In this document: one piece after another, positions 1 to 5,975 of the stretch
How positions within the stretch are numbered: the stretch's first letter is position 1
Layout: the number at the start of each line of letters is the position of its first letter
Source: JAWWBN01 sp033720955
GTDB taxonomy: Bacteria; Acidobacteriota; Thermoanaerobaculia; Multivoradales; JAHEKO01
Assembly: GCA_033720955.1 (NCBI GenBank)
Contig: JAWWBN010000233.1
Coordinates: 1-5,975, forward strand
DNA: 5,975 bases
Direction: 5' to 3'
Notes under the pieces: generated by a model
What the model saw: only the letters and a program-made list of their open reading frames with translations
Database searches by the model: none
Told to the model about the DNA's origin: nothing
Made by a program: the position numbers and the translations under genes

Positions 1-573
1 AACCGCCGCTTCGTCGCCGGTGAGTCCTCGATTGCGGCCCATATCAGCCCGGAGCGTCGCAACGAGCTGGTCAGCGCCCAGGAGCCGTTCGCCATCATCC
101 TGGGCTGCTCCGACTCCCGGGTGCCCGCCGAGCTGGTCTTCAACCAGGGCCTGGGCGATCTCTTCGTGGTGCGGGTGGCGGGCAACATCGCCGCCCCCTC
201 CCAGATCGGCAGCATCGAGTTCGCCGCGGCGAGCTTCGGCACCCGGCTGGTCGTGGTACTGGGGCACTCTCGCTGCGGCGCGGTCCGGGCGACGCTGCGG
301 GAGATCCGTCGCCCCGCCGCTCCCGCCGCGGGCAACCTGAGCCCCATCATCGACCGGATCCGGCCGGCCGTCGAGGGGCTCGTCGCCGAGGGCCTCGACG
401 GCGAGGAGCTGGTGCGCCGCGCCGTGCGGGCCAACGTGCGCACTGCCACGGAGCGGCTCAGGGGGTCGGAGCTCCTGTCGGAGCTGGGTCGCCAGGACGG
501 CCTTCTCGTCGCCGGCGCGGAGTACTCCCTGACCACCGGGCTGGTGGACTTCTTCGATCTGCCGCGGAGCTGA
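1..573 (+). CDS. Beta-class carbonic anhydrase, 5'-truncated by window edge
   Basis: This gene encodes a zinc enzyme for reversible hydration of CO2 to bicarbonate, expected in the cytoplasm. The frame is open from base 1 and ends at TGA 571-573, giving 190 visible residues. The zinc-site motif CSDSR is present (Cys36, Asp38, Arg40, numbering from the first visible codon). The second ligand pair, His89 and Cys92, lies in GHSRCG. The visible part begins NRRFVAGE, which normally lies a short way into a beta-carbonic anhydrase, so perhaps 10-40 N-terminal residues and the start codon are outside the window. Other family features are VAGNIAAP after the first motif and a C-terminal AEYSLTTGLVDFF strand-helix. 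All four catalytic positions are intact, so the enzyme should be active. The gene converges on the cotransporter gene with a 4-base gap. An internal GTG at 121 is not the start, because it lies after the essential Cys-Asp-Arg motif. I am confident of the family, less so of the subclass. Confidence 0.93.
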   Translation, partial: NRRFVAGESSIAAHISPERRNELVSAQEPFAIILGCSDSRVPAELVFNQGLGDLFVVRVAGNIAAPSQIGSIEFAAASFGTRLVVVLGHSRCGAVRATLREIRRPAAPAAGNLSPIIDRIRPAVEGLVAEGLDGEELVRRAVRANVRTATERLRGSELLSELGRQDGLLVAGAEYSLTTGLVDFFDLPRS

Positions 574-577
574 GGGT

Positions 578-2824
578 CTACTCCGGCAGGCTGGGCGCGG
601 CGCCGGCGGGAAAGGGCGAGGTCCGCTTCTGCTCCTGGGCCTCGGGCGCGCTCTCCAGCAGACGGCCGGCGAAGGGGCCGGCGGCGTGGACCAGGATCAC
701 CGTCGGCAGCTCGCCCACCAGCTCGGCGATGCGGGCGGCGTAGGTCTCCTCCTCGCCCGCCTTCGGCCGCCGCAGACCCATGAGCACCAGATCGGCGTCG
801 CGGGAGCGCTCCTGGATCAGCTCGCGCACCCGGCGCCCCTCGGGCATCCGCAGCACCTCGGTGTCGGCCCGGATCCGGCTGCGCTCCAGCAGGCCGTCGA
901 GGCTGCGATCGGCCTGGTCGTAGGTCATCTCGTTGGTGGTCACGGCGCGGATCGTGATGCGCGCCGACGACCACTCGGGGTTCACGGAGAGCAGGTAGCC
1001 GAACAGCAGCAGCATGTCTCCGTTGTTCTGGAGCCCGCCCCACCAGATGTCGATGCGCCCCAGCGACGAGCTCCACCGGCGCGGCGCGATGCGGCACAGC
1101 AGCGAAGACTTGCCGAGCAGCGAGGCCCGTCGCACGATGCGCAAAGTCGAGGCCCTCCGCTCCGGCTTCTCGCTCCAGCCCATCATCATGGTGTTGGAAG
1201 CGATGCCGGCGATCCCGTTGGCCTGCAGCACCTCCACCACCCCGTCCTCGAAGTCGGCGGCCACGTCCACCTCAGCGAAGGCCACGAGGCCGGCCCTCTC
1301 CAGGGTGGCGTTGGCGCTCTCCGTCTCCTCCTCGATCTTGGGGGCCAGCTCCTCGAACTCGCCCACCAGCAGCTTGCACACCGTCAGGATGCCGCGCTCC
1401 TGGTTGAGCCAGGAGGCGAACCGCACCAGGTCGGTCCGCTTGCCGACGTCGCCCGCGAAGACGAGGATGTGGGGCCGCCAGTTCCGCGGGTCCACCGGCA
1501 GCTCGCGCAGCTTGAGCAGGGTCGCCCGGGCCAACGAGATCAGCGCCCCGTACCGCGCATCCCCCCAGGAGGTCGAGAGCGACCGCCTTCGGAGCACCAG
1601 GTAGAGCCCGAGCTCGATGGCGATGGCGGCCACCGCCGCCGGCTTGTTGATGAGCCACATGGCCCAGGCGCACCCGGCGGCGCCCAGAAGGGAGATCGCC
1701 CACGGCACCCGGATGGTGGGGCGGTAGGAGGGGGCGCCGCTGATCTTCTCCAGCCCGGCCACCAGGTTCACCATGCCGTAGGTGGTCAGGAAGAACATGG
1801 TCAGGACCGGTGCCACCGTGTTGAGGTCGCCGAGCCCGACGGCGGCGAGCGCCACGCCGGTCGAGATCAGGTGAGGAAGGCTCAGACCGAAGACCGTGCC
1901 GGGCAGGCGGGGCAGGACCCGGTCGTCGATCAGGGCGCCCAGGGTGCGGGGCGCGCCCAGGATGCTGCCGACCGCGGAGGAGAAGATGGCTCCCCAGAGG
2001 GCGGGGAAGACCAGCAGCGGCACCCACGACAGCCGGAACCAGATCATGCTGTCGGCCAGCTCCTCGGAGGGCGCGGCGGCGGCCAGGGCGATGGGCACCG
2101 CCAGGTAGATCAGGAAGCCGGTGCCCACGGCGAAGAGGGTCCCGGCCGGAAGGCTCTTCTTGGGCTCGCGCAGGTCGCCGGAGAGGGAGAGGCCGGCCAT
2201 GATGCCGGTGACGGCGGGGAAGAAGACCGCGAAGACGGTCCAGAAGGGGAGCTCGCCCGAGCCCTGGAAGAGGGGCAGCGACTCGCGGGCCTGGGAGAGG
2301 GCGCCGGTCATCAGCGAGACGAGCGCCAGGGCGATCAGCGCCATGATCGGGAGCTGTAGCTTCAGGGCGAGCTGCAGGCTGCGCCCGGCGAGGGCCGCGA
2401 CCGCGACGATGGTCACCGCGGCCACGGGCCGCAGGGGCAGCTCCGGCCAGATGAGCTGCAGGCTCTCCGCCAGACCGAAGGCGTAGAGGGTGACCGAGAA
2501 GGTCTGGGCCAGGAAGAGGGGGATGCCGATGGCGCCGCCGATCTGCAGCCCCAGCGAGCGGGAGATCATGTAGTAGGCGCCGCCGGCGCCGACCCGCATG
2601 TTGGTCGCCACCGCCGACAGCGACAGCGCGGTCGAGAAGGTGATCAGGTGGGCGATCACCACGATCGCCAGCGCCGGGACGAGCCCGACGTTGGCCACCA
2701 CGAAGCCGGTCCTCAGGAAGAGGATGACGCCGAGGATGGTCAGGATCGAGGGCGTGAAGACCCCCAGGAAGGTGCCCAGCCGCGCCTCGCGGGGGGCCGC
2801 CTGCGCGGCCGCGGGCCTACTCAT
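578..2824 (-). CDS. Cation-chloride cotransporter (SLC12/CCC family), predicted Na-K-Cl-like
   Basis: This gene encodes a 748-residue inner-membrane secondary transporter of the APC superfamily. Residues about 16-411 form the hydrophobic transport core and 412-748 a cytoplasmic domain. Family hallmarks are the TM1 stretch TILGVILFLRTGFVV (28-43), GAGGAYYMISRSLG (79-92), the TM6 stretch FPAVTGIMAGLSLSGDL (202-218), SAPR-like GAPRTL (290-295), and APSYRPT (364-370) before the last helices. The cytoplasmic domain has NWRPHILVF (448-456) and IDIWWGGLQNNGDMLLL (591-607), both typical of CCC proteins rather than amino acid permeases. Residues 673-687 (RSRDADLVLMGLRRP) resemble a universal-stress-like fold. 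Tyr114 in TM3 and Ser282-Ser283 in TM8 match, by eye, K+ and Na+ site residues of animal NKCC proteins. The start is ATG 2824-2822, with a weak GGCGAG (2837-2832) seven bases upstream. This start overlaps the end of the mscS-like gene, so translational coupling is likely. The stop is TAG at 580-578. Automated annotation may call it an amino acid permease. The substrate set is inferred. Confidence 0.92.
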   Translation of the reverse strand: MSRPAAAQAAPREARLGTFLGVFTPSILTILGVILFLRTGFVVANVGLVPALAIVVIAHLITFSTALSLSAVATNMRVGAGGAYYMISRSLGLQIGGAIGIPLFLAQTFSVTLYAFGLAESLQLIWPELPLRPVAAVTIVAVAALAGRSLQLALKLQLPIMALIALALVSLMTGALSQARESLPLFQGSGELPFWTVFAVFFPAVTGIMAGLSLSGDLREPKKSLPAGTLFAVGTGFLIYLAVPIALAAAAPSEELADSMIWFRLSWVPLLVFPALWGAIFSSAVGSILGAPRTLGALIDDRVLPRLPGTVFGLSLPHLISTGVALAAVGLGDLNTVAPVLTMFFLTTYGMVNLVAGLEKISGAPSYRPTIRVPWAISLLGAAGCAWAMWLINKPAAVAAIAIELGLYLVLRRRSLSTSWGDARYGALISLARATLLKLRELPVDPRNWRPHILVFAGDVGKRTDLVRFASWLNQERGILTVCKLLVGEFEELAPKIEEETESANATLERAGLVAFAEVDVAADFEDGVVEVLQANGIAGIASNTMMMGWSEKPERRASTLRIVRRASLLGKSSLLCRIAPRRWSSSLGRIDIWWGGLQNNGDMLLLFGYLLSVNPEWSSARITIRAVTTNEMTYDQADRSLDGLLERSRIRADTEVLRMPEGRRVRELIQERSRDADLVLMGLRRPKAGEEETYAARIAELVGELPTVILVHAAGPFAGRLLESAPEAQEQKRTSPFPAGAAPSLPE
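2817..2824 (-). other. 8-base start/stop overlap between mscS-like and cotransporter genes
   Basis: On the minus strand the bases read ATGAGTAG. The ATG begins the cotransporter and the TAG, in a different frame, ends the MscS-family gene. This arrangement implies a shared mRNA and probably translational coupling, with ribosomes that finish the channel re-initiating on the transporter. The only ribosome-binding candidate for the second gene is a weak GGCGAG at 2837-2832, inside the channel gene, which fits coupling rather than independent initiation. Confidence 0.85.
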
Positions 2825-3758
2825 GCGGCGGCTCGCCGGACGGTTTCAGCTCCGGCTTCCCCTCTCGGTCGTTGCGGTAGAAGCGCTGCGTCGGGTAGGC
2901 GAAGTCGATGTCGTCGCGCTCGGCGAAACGGGTGAGGATCGCCTCCCAGATCGTCTGCGCCGAGCCGCGGCGGCGGCGCGGCTCGCAGAGGTAGCGGATG
3001 GTGAGCAGCACCCCGGAGTCCTCGACGCTGGTGTACACGGTGGGGGTGAGCTTGGAGTAGAAGATCATGAAGCGCCGCGAGGCGTTGCGCACCTCCTGCT
3101 GGGCCTGCTCCGAGAGACTCTCCGTGGTCTCCTGCACGATCGCGGTCAGGATCTCCTTGGCAGCTCGCCAGTTCGACTCGAAGGTCACGAGCACCGGGAG
3201 CTCGTTCCAGATGAAGTTGAAACCGCGGGTGTAGTTGGCCACCGCGTTGATGAACACCTGGCCGTTGGGGATGTGGATCACCCGACCGGTGCTCTGGTCG
3301 GCGTCGACCCAGTTGCCGATCTCGAGCAGGCTGAACTGGAAGATCCGCAGGTCGATCACGTCCCCCGCGTGCTTGCCGATCTGGATCCGGTCGCCTACTT
3401 CGAACGGGCGCCGCAGCAGGATGAAGCCCCACCCCACCAGGTTCACCAGCGGCTCCTTGAGGGCGATGGCGACGCCGGCGGAGAGCAGACCCAGGTAGGT
3501 CGCCATGCCGGTGAAGCCGGGCAGCCAGATCCAGCCCACCACGAGCAGGGCGACGAGGGAGCCCAGCCAGGCCGAGAGCTTGCGCGCCTGGTAGCGGGCC
3601 TTGAGGCTCTCGGAGCGTCTGTGGACGAGGTGAAGGGTGAACCGCCGCAGCAGCCAGAGCGCCAGCAGCACGGCCACGGAGAGCAGCATCCGCTGCTGCG
3701 CCGGCGGAGCCAGTCCGGTCAGCCTCTCGAGCGCCTGGGTGACGTTGTCGGGCAGCAC
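2817..3758 (-). CDS. MscS-family small-conductance mechanosensitive channel
   Basis: This gene encodes a 313-residue inner-membrane channel expected to open under membrane tension and release solutes during hypo-osmotic shock. Three hydrophobic segments lie at about 24-39, 61-80 and 84-114, the last being the pore-lining TM3. They are followed by the signature RRPFEVGDRIQIG (116-128) that opens the beta domain, then IPNGQVFINAVANYTRG (163-179) and the C-terminal DIDFAYPTQRFY (283-294). Length is close to the roughly 286 residues of E. coli MscS, so this is a compact three-helix member without periplasmic extensions. The start is GTG 3758-3756. No ATG, GTG or TTG occurs in frame between it and 3842, and no convincing Shine-Dalgarno precedes it. 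The stop, TAG 2819-2817, lies 3 bases past the next gene's ATG, giving an 8-base overlap and an operon with the cotransporter. Compared by eye with E. coli MscS, the hinge Gln-Gly is replaced by Lys101-Glu102-Pro103. The exact paralogue (MscS, YnaI-like or other) cannot be set from sequence alone. Confidence 0.92.
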   Translation of the reverse strand: MLPDNVTQALERLTGLAPPAQQRMLLSVAVLLALWLLRRFTLHLVHRRSESLKARYQARKLSAWLGSLVALLVVGWIWLPGFTGMATYLGLLSAGVAIALKEPLVNLVGWGFILLRRPFEVGDRIQIGKHAGDVIDLRIFQFSLLEIGNWVDADQSTGRVIHIPNGQVFINAVANYTRGFNFIWNELPVLVTFESNWRAAKEILTAIVQETTESLSEQAQQEVRNASRRFMIFYSKLTPTVYTSVEDSGVLLTIRYLCEPRRRRGSAQTIWEAILTRFAERDDIDFAYPTQRFYRNDREGKPELKPSGEPPHE

Positions 3759-3766
3759 CGCCGCGC

Positions 3767-3772
3767 AGTCTA
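3767..3772 (-). promoter_or_regulatory. Candidate -10 box (TAGACT) for the mscS-cotransporter operon
   Basis: On the minus strand TAGACT fits the TANNNT pattern and lies only 8 bases before the GTG start at 3758. Transcription normally begins about 6-8 bases after a -10 box, so this promoter would give an mRNA starting at or next to the GTG, that is, a leaderless or nearly leaderless transcript. That would agree with the absence of a Shine-Dalgarno. There is no -35 box at 16-18 bases, so the call is tentative. Confidence 0.3.
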
Positions 3773-3849
3773 CAGCGTGAGCCGGCCGCGGCCGTGCAAC
3801 TTCTCCTGCCCGGGCCGCGTTTGAGGGGACGGCGTAGGCTAGCGTCCTC

Positions 3850-3854
3850 AGGAG
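3850..3854 (+). promoter_or_regulatory. Ribosome binding site of the methyltransferase-GAF-phosphatase gene
   Basis: The bases AGGAG match the Shine-Dalgarno core and lie 11 bases before ATG 3866. The spacing is a little long but workable. It is the best site of this kind near the gene and supports ATG 3866 as the start, which also places the methyltransferase motif I at a normal distance from the N-terminus. Confidence 0.6.
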
Positions 3855-3865
3855 ATCGTCCCTCC

Positions 3866-5975
3866 ATGCCCGAACCCACCGGCTCCTACCTCCACGGCAC
3901 CGCGCCGGAGGAGCAGCGTCGGCTGTCGCTGCTCAACGAGCTTCTGAACGAGCGCTCCCTGGCGCGGCTCGAGCTCCGCGGTGGCGAGCGCACCCTCGAC
4001 CTGGGCTGCGGTCTGGGTCAGATGGCCCGCGCCATGGCGCGTCGTCTGACCAGCGGCTCGGTGGTGGCGGTGGAGCGCGACCCGACCCAGCTTGCCGAGG
4101 CGCGCCGTCTGGCGGCGGAGGCGGGGGAGGAGGGGCTGGTCGAGTTCCGGCGCGCCGAGGCCGAGTCTCCCCTGGCGCGGGGGGAGCTCGGCTCCTTCGA
4201 CCTCGCCCATGCCCGCTTCCTGCTGGAGCACGTGCCACGGCCGGAGCGGGTGATGAGGGCGCTGGTGGAGGCGGTCAAGCCGGGTGGCCGGGTGGTGGTG
4301 GAGGACGACGACCACGACCTCCTGCGTCTGTGGCCCGAGGTGCCCGGCTTCGAGGCCATCTGGCGCGCCTACGAGCGGACCTACGACCGCCTGGGCAACG
4401 ACCCCTTCGTAGGACGGCGGCTGGTCTCCCTGCTCCACGGCGCCGGCGCCCATCCCTCCGGCAACGCCCTGCTCTCCTTCGGGAGCTGCGCCGGCGACCC
4501 CGCCTTCGACGCCTTCGTGGCCAACTTCCTGGGGCTGATCCGCGGCGCGCCGGAGCCGATCCTGGCCGCCTCGGCGCTGACCGTGGCCGAGCTGGAGGAG
4601 GGCCTCGAGCGGCTGGAGGAGTGGAGCCGCCTGCCCGACGCGGCGCTCTGGTACGCCACCTGCTGGGCCGAGGGCCGCCGGCCGGAGGAGCCGGGGTCGG
4701 CCTCCGTCGCGGTCACGAAGCCGACGCCGCTGCCGCGCGGCAAGGTCACCTCCATGCAGTTCCTGGCCGCCTCGGCCGCCGACCTGACCTCCAGCCTGGA
4801 GCTCGACGAGGTCTTCGCCCGCATCGCCGACCGGGTGCAGCAGTTGATCGACTGCCACCTCTTCTGCGTGATGCTGTGGAGCGAGGAGAGGCAGCTCTTG
4901 GAGCACAGCTACTCTCTGCGCTTCGGCCAGCACGAGCCGCAGGAGGGCGGCTTCCCGCTGGGCTACGGCCTCTCCGGCTCGGCGGCGCTCGAGCGCAGGA
5001 CCCTGCGGGTGGCCGACGTCACCGAGGACCCGCGGTACGTCCGCTTCCGGCACGCGGAGGTGGAGATCCGCTCCGAGATGGCGGTGCCGCTCCTCGTGCG
5101 CGACCGGCTGATCGGGGTGCTCGACCTGGAGAGCCAGGCGCCCGACGCCTTCACCGCGGAGCACGAGCAGATCGTCACCGCCCTGGCCTCGCAGATCGCC
5201 ACCGCCCTCGAGAACGCCCGTCTCTACGAGGAGCTGCGCGCCAACCAGCGCCGCGTCGCCGCCGACCTGCAGCTCGCGCGGGAGGTCCAGGGGGCGCTGC
5301 TGCCCCGCCATCCGCCGCGGGTTCCGGGGCTCGAGATCGGCGCCGTTCTCGAGCCGGCGCGGGAGCTCTCGGGTGACTTCTACGACTTCCTGCCCCTGGA
5401 CGGCGGCCGGGTCGCGGTTGCGCTGGGCGACGTGGCCGGCAAGTCCACTCCGGCGGCGGTCTACGCCTCGCTGGCGGTGGGGATCCTGCGGGGGCGCGCC
5501 CTGGAGCGTCGCTTCGGTCCCGCCGCCATGCTGGACCAGCTCAACGAGCAGCTTTGGCGGCTCCACGTCGAGCGCAGCTTCGTGGCGATGGCCCTCGCCT
5601 TTCTCGACGGCGCCGACCGCGAGCTGCGCTACGCCAACGCCGGGGTCTCGGCGCCCTGTCTGCTGCGCGACGGCGAGATCCGCCGGCTGGAGCAGCCCGG
5701 TCTCCCGCTGGGCGGCCTCGAGCGCAGCCGCTACGAGGAGCGGCGGCTGAGGCTGATGCCCGGCGACGTGCTGGTCTTCTTCTCCGACGGTATCGAGGAG
5801 TGCCGCGGCGCCGGCGGCGAGACCTTCGGCGAGCGCCGGCTGGCCGAAGTCCTGCTCGATCTCGCCGGGAGCCCCGCACAGGCCATCGCCCGGGGCATCG
5901 TGGACGCCAGCGCGCGCTTCGCCGCCAAAGCCGCCGAGGACGACCGCACGCTGGTCGTGGTCCGCGTGGCGCCCT
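3866..5975 (+). CDS. Methyltransferase-GAF-SpoIIE/PP2C phosphatase fusion protein, 3' end beyond window
   Basis: One uninterrupted frame of 703 codons runs from ATG 3866 off the right edge. Residues 1-270 form a class I SAM-dependent methyltransferase with motif I TLDLGCGLGQMA (43-54), the acidic residue Glu70 ending strand 2, and HVPRPERVMRALVEAVKPGG (122-141). A helical extension reaches WYATCWAEGR (262-271); its substrate is unknown. After a linker, a GAF sensor domain spans about 303-456 (SLELDEVFARIADRV, then RSEMAVPLLV and LIGVLDLES). A short coiled-coil-like helix (452-478) leads to a SpoIIE/RsbU-type PP2C-like Ser/Thr phosphatase at about 479-703. Its metal-binding acidic residues appear intact: Asp504 in SGDFYDF, Asp522 in GDVAGKS, Asp641 in FFSDGIEE, and Asp692/Asp693 in DDRTLVVVR. 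Phosphatases of this family usually dephosphorylate STAS anti-anti-sigma proteins in partner-switching pathways. There is no stop in the window, but DDRTLVVVRV is normally the very end of this domain, so few residues should be missing. No transmembrane segment or signal peptide is apparent, so the protein should be cytoplasmic. The order and identity of domains are well supported; the biological role is inferred. Confidence 0.88.
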   Translation, partial: MPEPTGSYLHGTAPEEQRRLSLLNELLNERSLARLELRGGERTLDLGCGLGQMARAMARRLTSGSVVAVERDPTQLAEARRLAAEAGEEGLVEFRRAEAESPLARGELGSFDLAHARFLLEHVPRPERVMRALVEAVKPGGRVVVEDDDHDLLRLWPEVPGFEAIWRAYERTYDRLGNDPFVGRRLVSLLHGAGAHPSGNALLSFGSCAGDPAFDAFVANFLGLIRGAPEPILAASALTVAELEEGLERLEEWSRLPDAALWYATCWAEGRRPEEPGSASVAVTKPTPLPRGKVTSMQFLAASAADLTSSLELDEVFARIADRVQQLIDCHLFCVMLWSEERQLLEHSYSLRFGQHEPQEGGFPLGYGLSGSAALERRTLRVADVTEDPRYVRFRHAEVEIRSEMAVPLLVRDRLIGVLDLESQAPDAFTAEHEQIVTALASQIATALENARLYEELRANQRRVAADLQLAREVQGALLPRHPPRVPGLEIGAVLEPARELSGDFYDFLPLDGGRVAVALGDVAGKSTPAAVYASLAVGILRGRALERRFGPAAMLDQLNEQLWRLHVERSFVAMALAFLDGADRELRYANAGVSAPCLLRDGEIRRLEQPGLPLGGLERSRYEERRLRLMPGDVLVFFSDGIEECRGAGGETFGERRLAEVLLDLAGSPAQAIARGIVDASARFAAKAAEDDRTLVVVRVAP

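Larger units (their letters stand above)
3759..3865. promoter_or_regulatory. Divergent intergenic region between the mscS-like operon and the methyltransferase-GAF-phosphatase gene
   Basis: These 107 bases separate two divergent start codons, so promoters for both directions must lie here or inside the flanking genes. For the plus strand there is a possible -10 hexamer TAGGCT at 3835-3840, about 10 bases before the Shine-Dalgarno, but no TTGACA-like box at standard spacing. For the minus strand there is TAGACT at 3772-3767. A TTGCAC lies at 3799-3794, but the 21-base spacer is too long for an ordinary sigma-70 promoter. A perfect 12-base palindrome made of two CGGCCG units sits at 3783-3794; in DNA this GC-rich it may be chance. 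I see no sigma-54 pair, riboswitch-like fold or terminator. Confidence 0.5.

Noticed and set aside
121..573. GTG 121 as start of a short carbonic anhydrase
   Set aside because: Starting here would remove the zinc-binding Cys and Asp of CSDSR, which are encoded in the same frame just upstream; the gene clearly begins before the window.
590..612. GC-rich inverted repeat just inside the cotransporter 3' end, as a terminator for the carbonic anhydrase
   Set aside because: The pairing GCGGCGCCGGC is short and typical of GC-rich coding DNA, and no T-run follows, so an intrinsic terminator cannot be supported.
686..2359. 557-codon open frame on the plus strand
   Set aside because: It is antisense to the cotransporter gene, whose membrane and cytoplasmic motifs are unmistakable. 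The plus-strand product is a low-complexity His/Gly/Gln-rich shadow.
2598..3824. 408-codon open frame on the plus strand, plus a 352-codon minus-strand frame at 2821-3879
   Set aside because: Both overlap the mscS-like gene in other frames, show Arg/Ala/Gly-rich composition and match no family I know, while the real frame carries clear MscS motifs.
4330..5376. 348-codon open frame on the plus strand in another frame
   Set aside because: It lies inside the fusion gene and reads as an Arg/Ala/Gly-rich shadow; the true frame contains the methyltransferase, GAF and phosphatase motifs.
3848..5566. 572-codon open frame on the minus strand
   Set aside because: It is antisense to the methyltransferase-GAF-phosphatase gene. 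Its translation is rich in Gln, Arg, Gly and His repeats with no recognisable domain, as expected from the complement of GC-rich codons.
1..5975. tRNA or rRNA genes, CRISPR arrays, insertion sequences, attachment sites
   Set aside because: Coding genes fill nearly the whole window. I saw no spaced direct repeats, transposase motifs, terminal inverted repeats or tRNA-like cloverleaf in the single intergenic stretch.

Overview
This is a GC-rich, gene-dense bacterial chromosomal window holding four protein-coding genes, two of them cut by the window edges. I see no RNA gene, mobile element, CRISPR array or long empty stretch. The GC-rich third codon positions create long antisense shadow reading frames, which I discount. 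A SpoIIE-type phosphatase carrying the motif GDVAGKSTPAA, together with a prokaryotic cation-chloride cotransporter, fits my recollection of Acidobacteriota-like genomes. That assignment is a weak inference, and other high-GC Gram-negative phyla are possible.

Layout: (1) 1-573, plus strand, the 3' part of a beta-class carbonic anhydrase gene with all zinc ligands present. (2) 578-2824, minus strand, a full-length cation-chloride cotransporter (SLC12/CCC family) that converges on the carbonic anhydrase gene with only 4 bases between the stop codons. (3) 2817-3758, minus strand, an MscS-family mechanosensitive channel. It lies directly upstream of the cotransporter and overlaps it by 8 bases, so the two form an operon read mscS then cotransporter. 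(4) A 107-base divergent intergenic region at 3759-3865. (5) 3866 to the right edge, plus strand, one uninterrupted frame of at least 703 codons. It encodes an unusual three-part protein: a class I SAM-dependent methyltransferase, a GAF domain and a SpoIIE/RsbU-type PP2C-like phosphatase. This last gene has no stop codon inside the window, but it probably ends within a few codons of the edge.

How the genes may work together: the channel-cotransporter pair looks like a two-way volume and ion homeostasis unit. One protein would take up salt and the other would release solutes when membrane tension rises. The cotransporter keeps residues that, in animal homologues, mark K+ coupling (a Tyr in TM3) and Na+ coupling (a Ser-Ser pair in TM8), so I predict a Na-K-Cl-like rather than K-Cl-like transporter. 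The divergently transcribed methyltransferase-GAF-phosphatase is probably a signalling protein acting on a phosphorylated anti-anti-sigma (STAS) partner. No such partner is visible here, so any link to the ion operon rests only on the shared intergenic region. The most novel-looking object in the window is this fused signalling protein.
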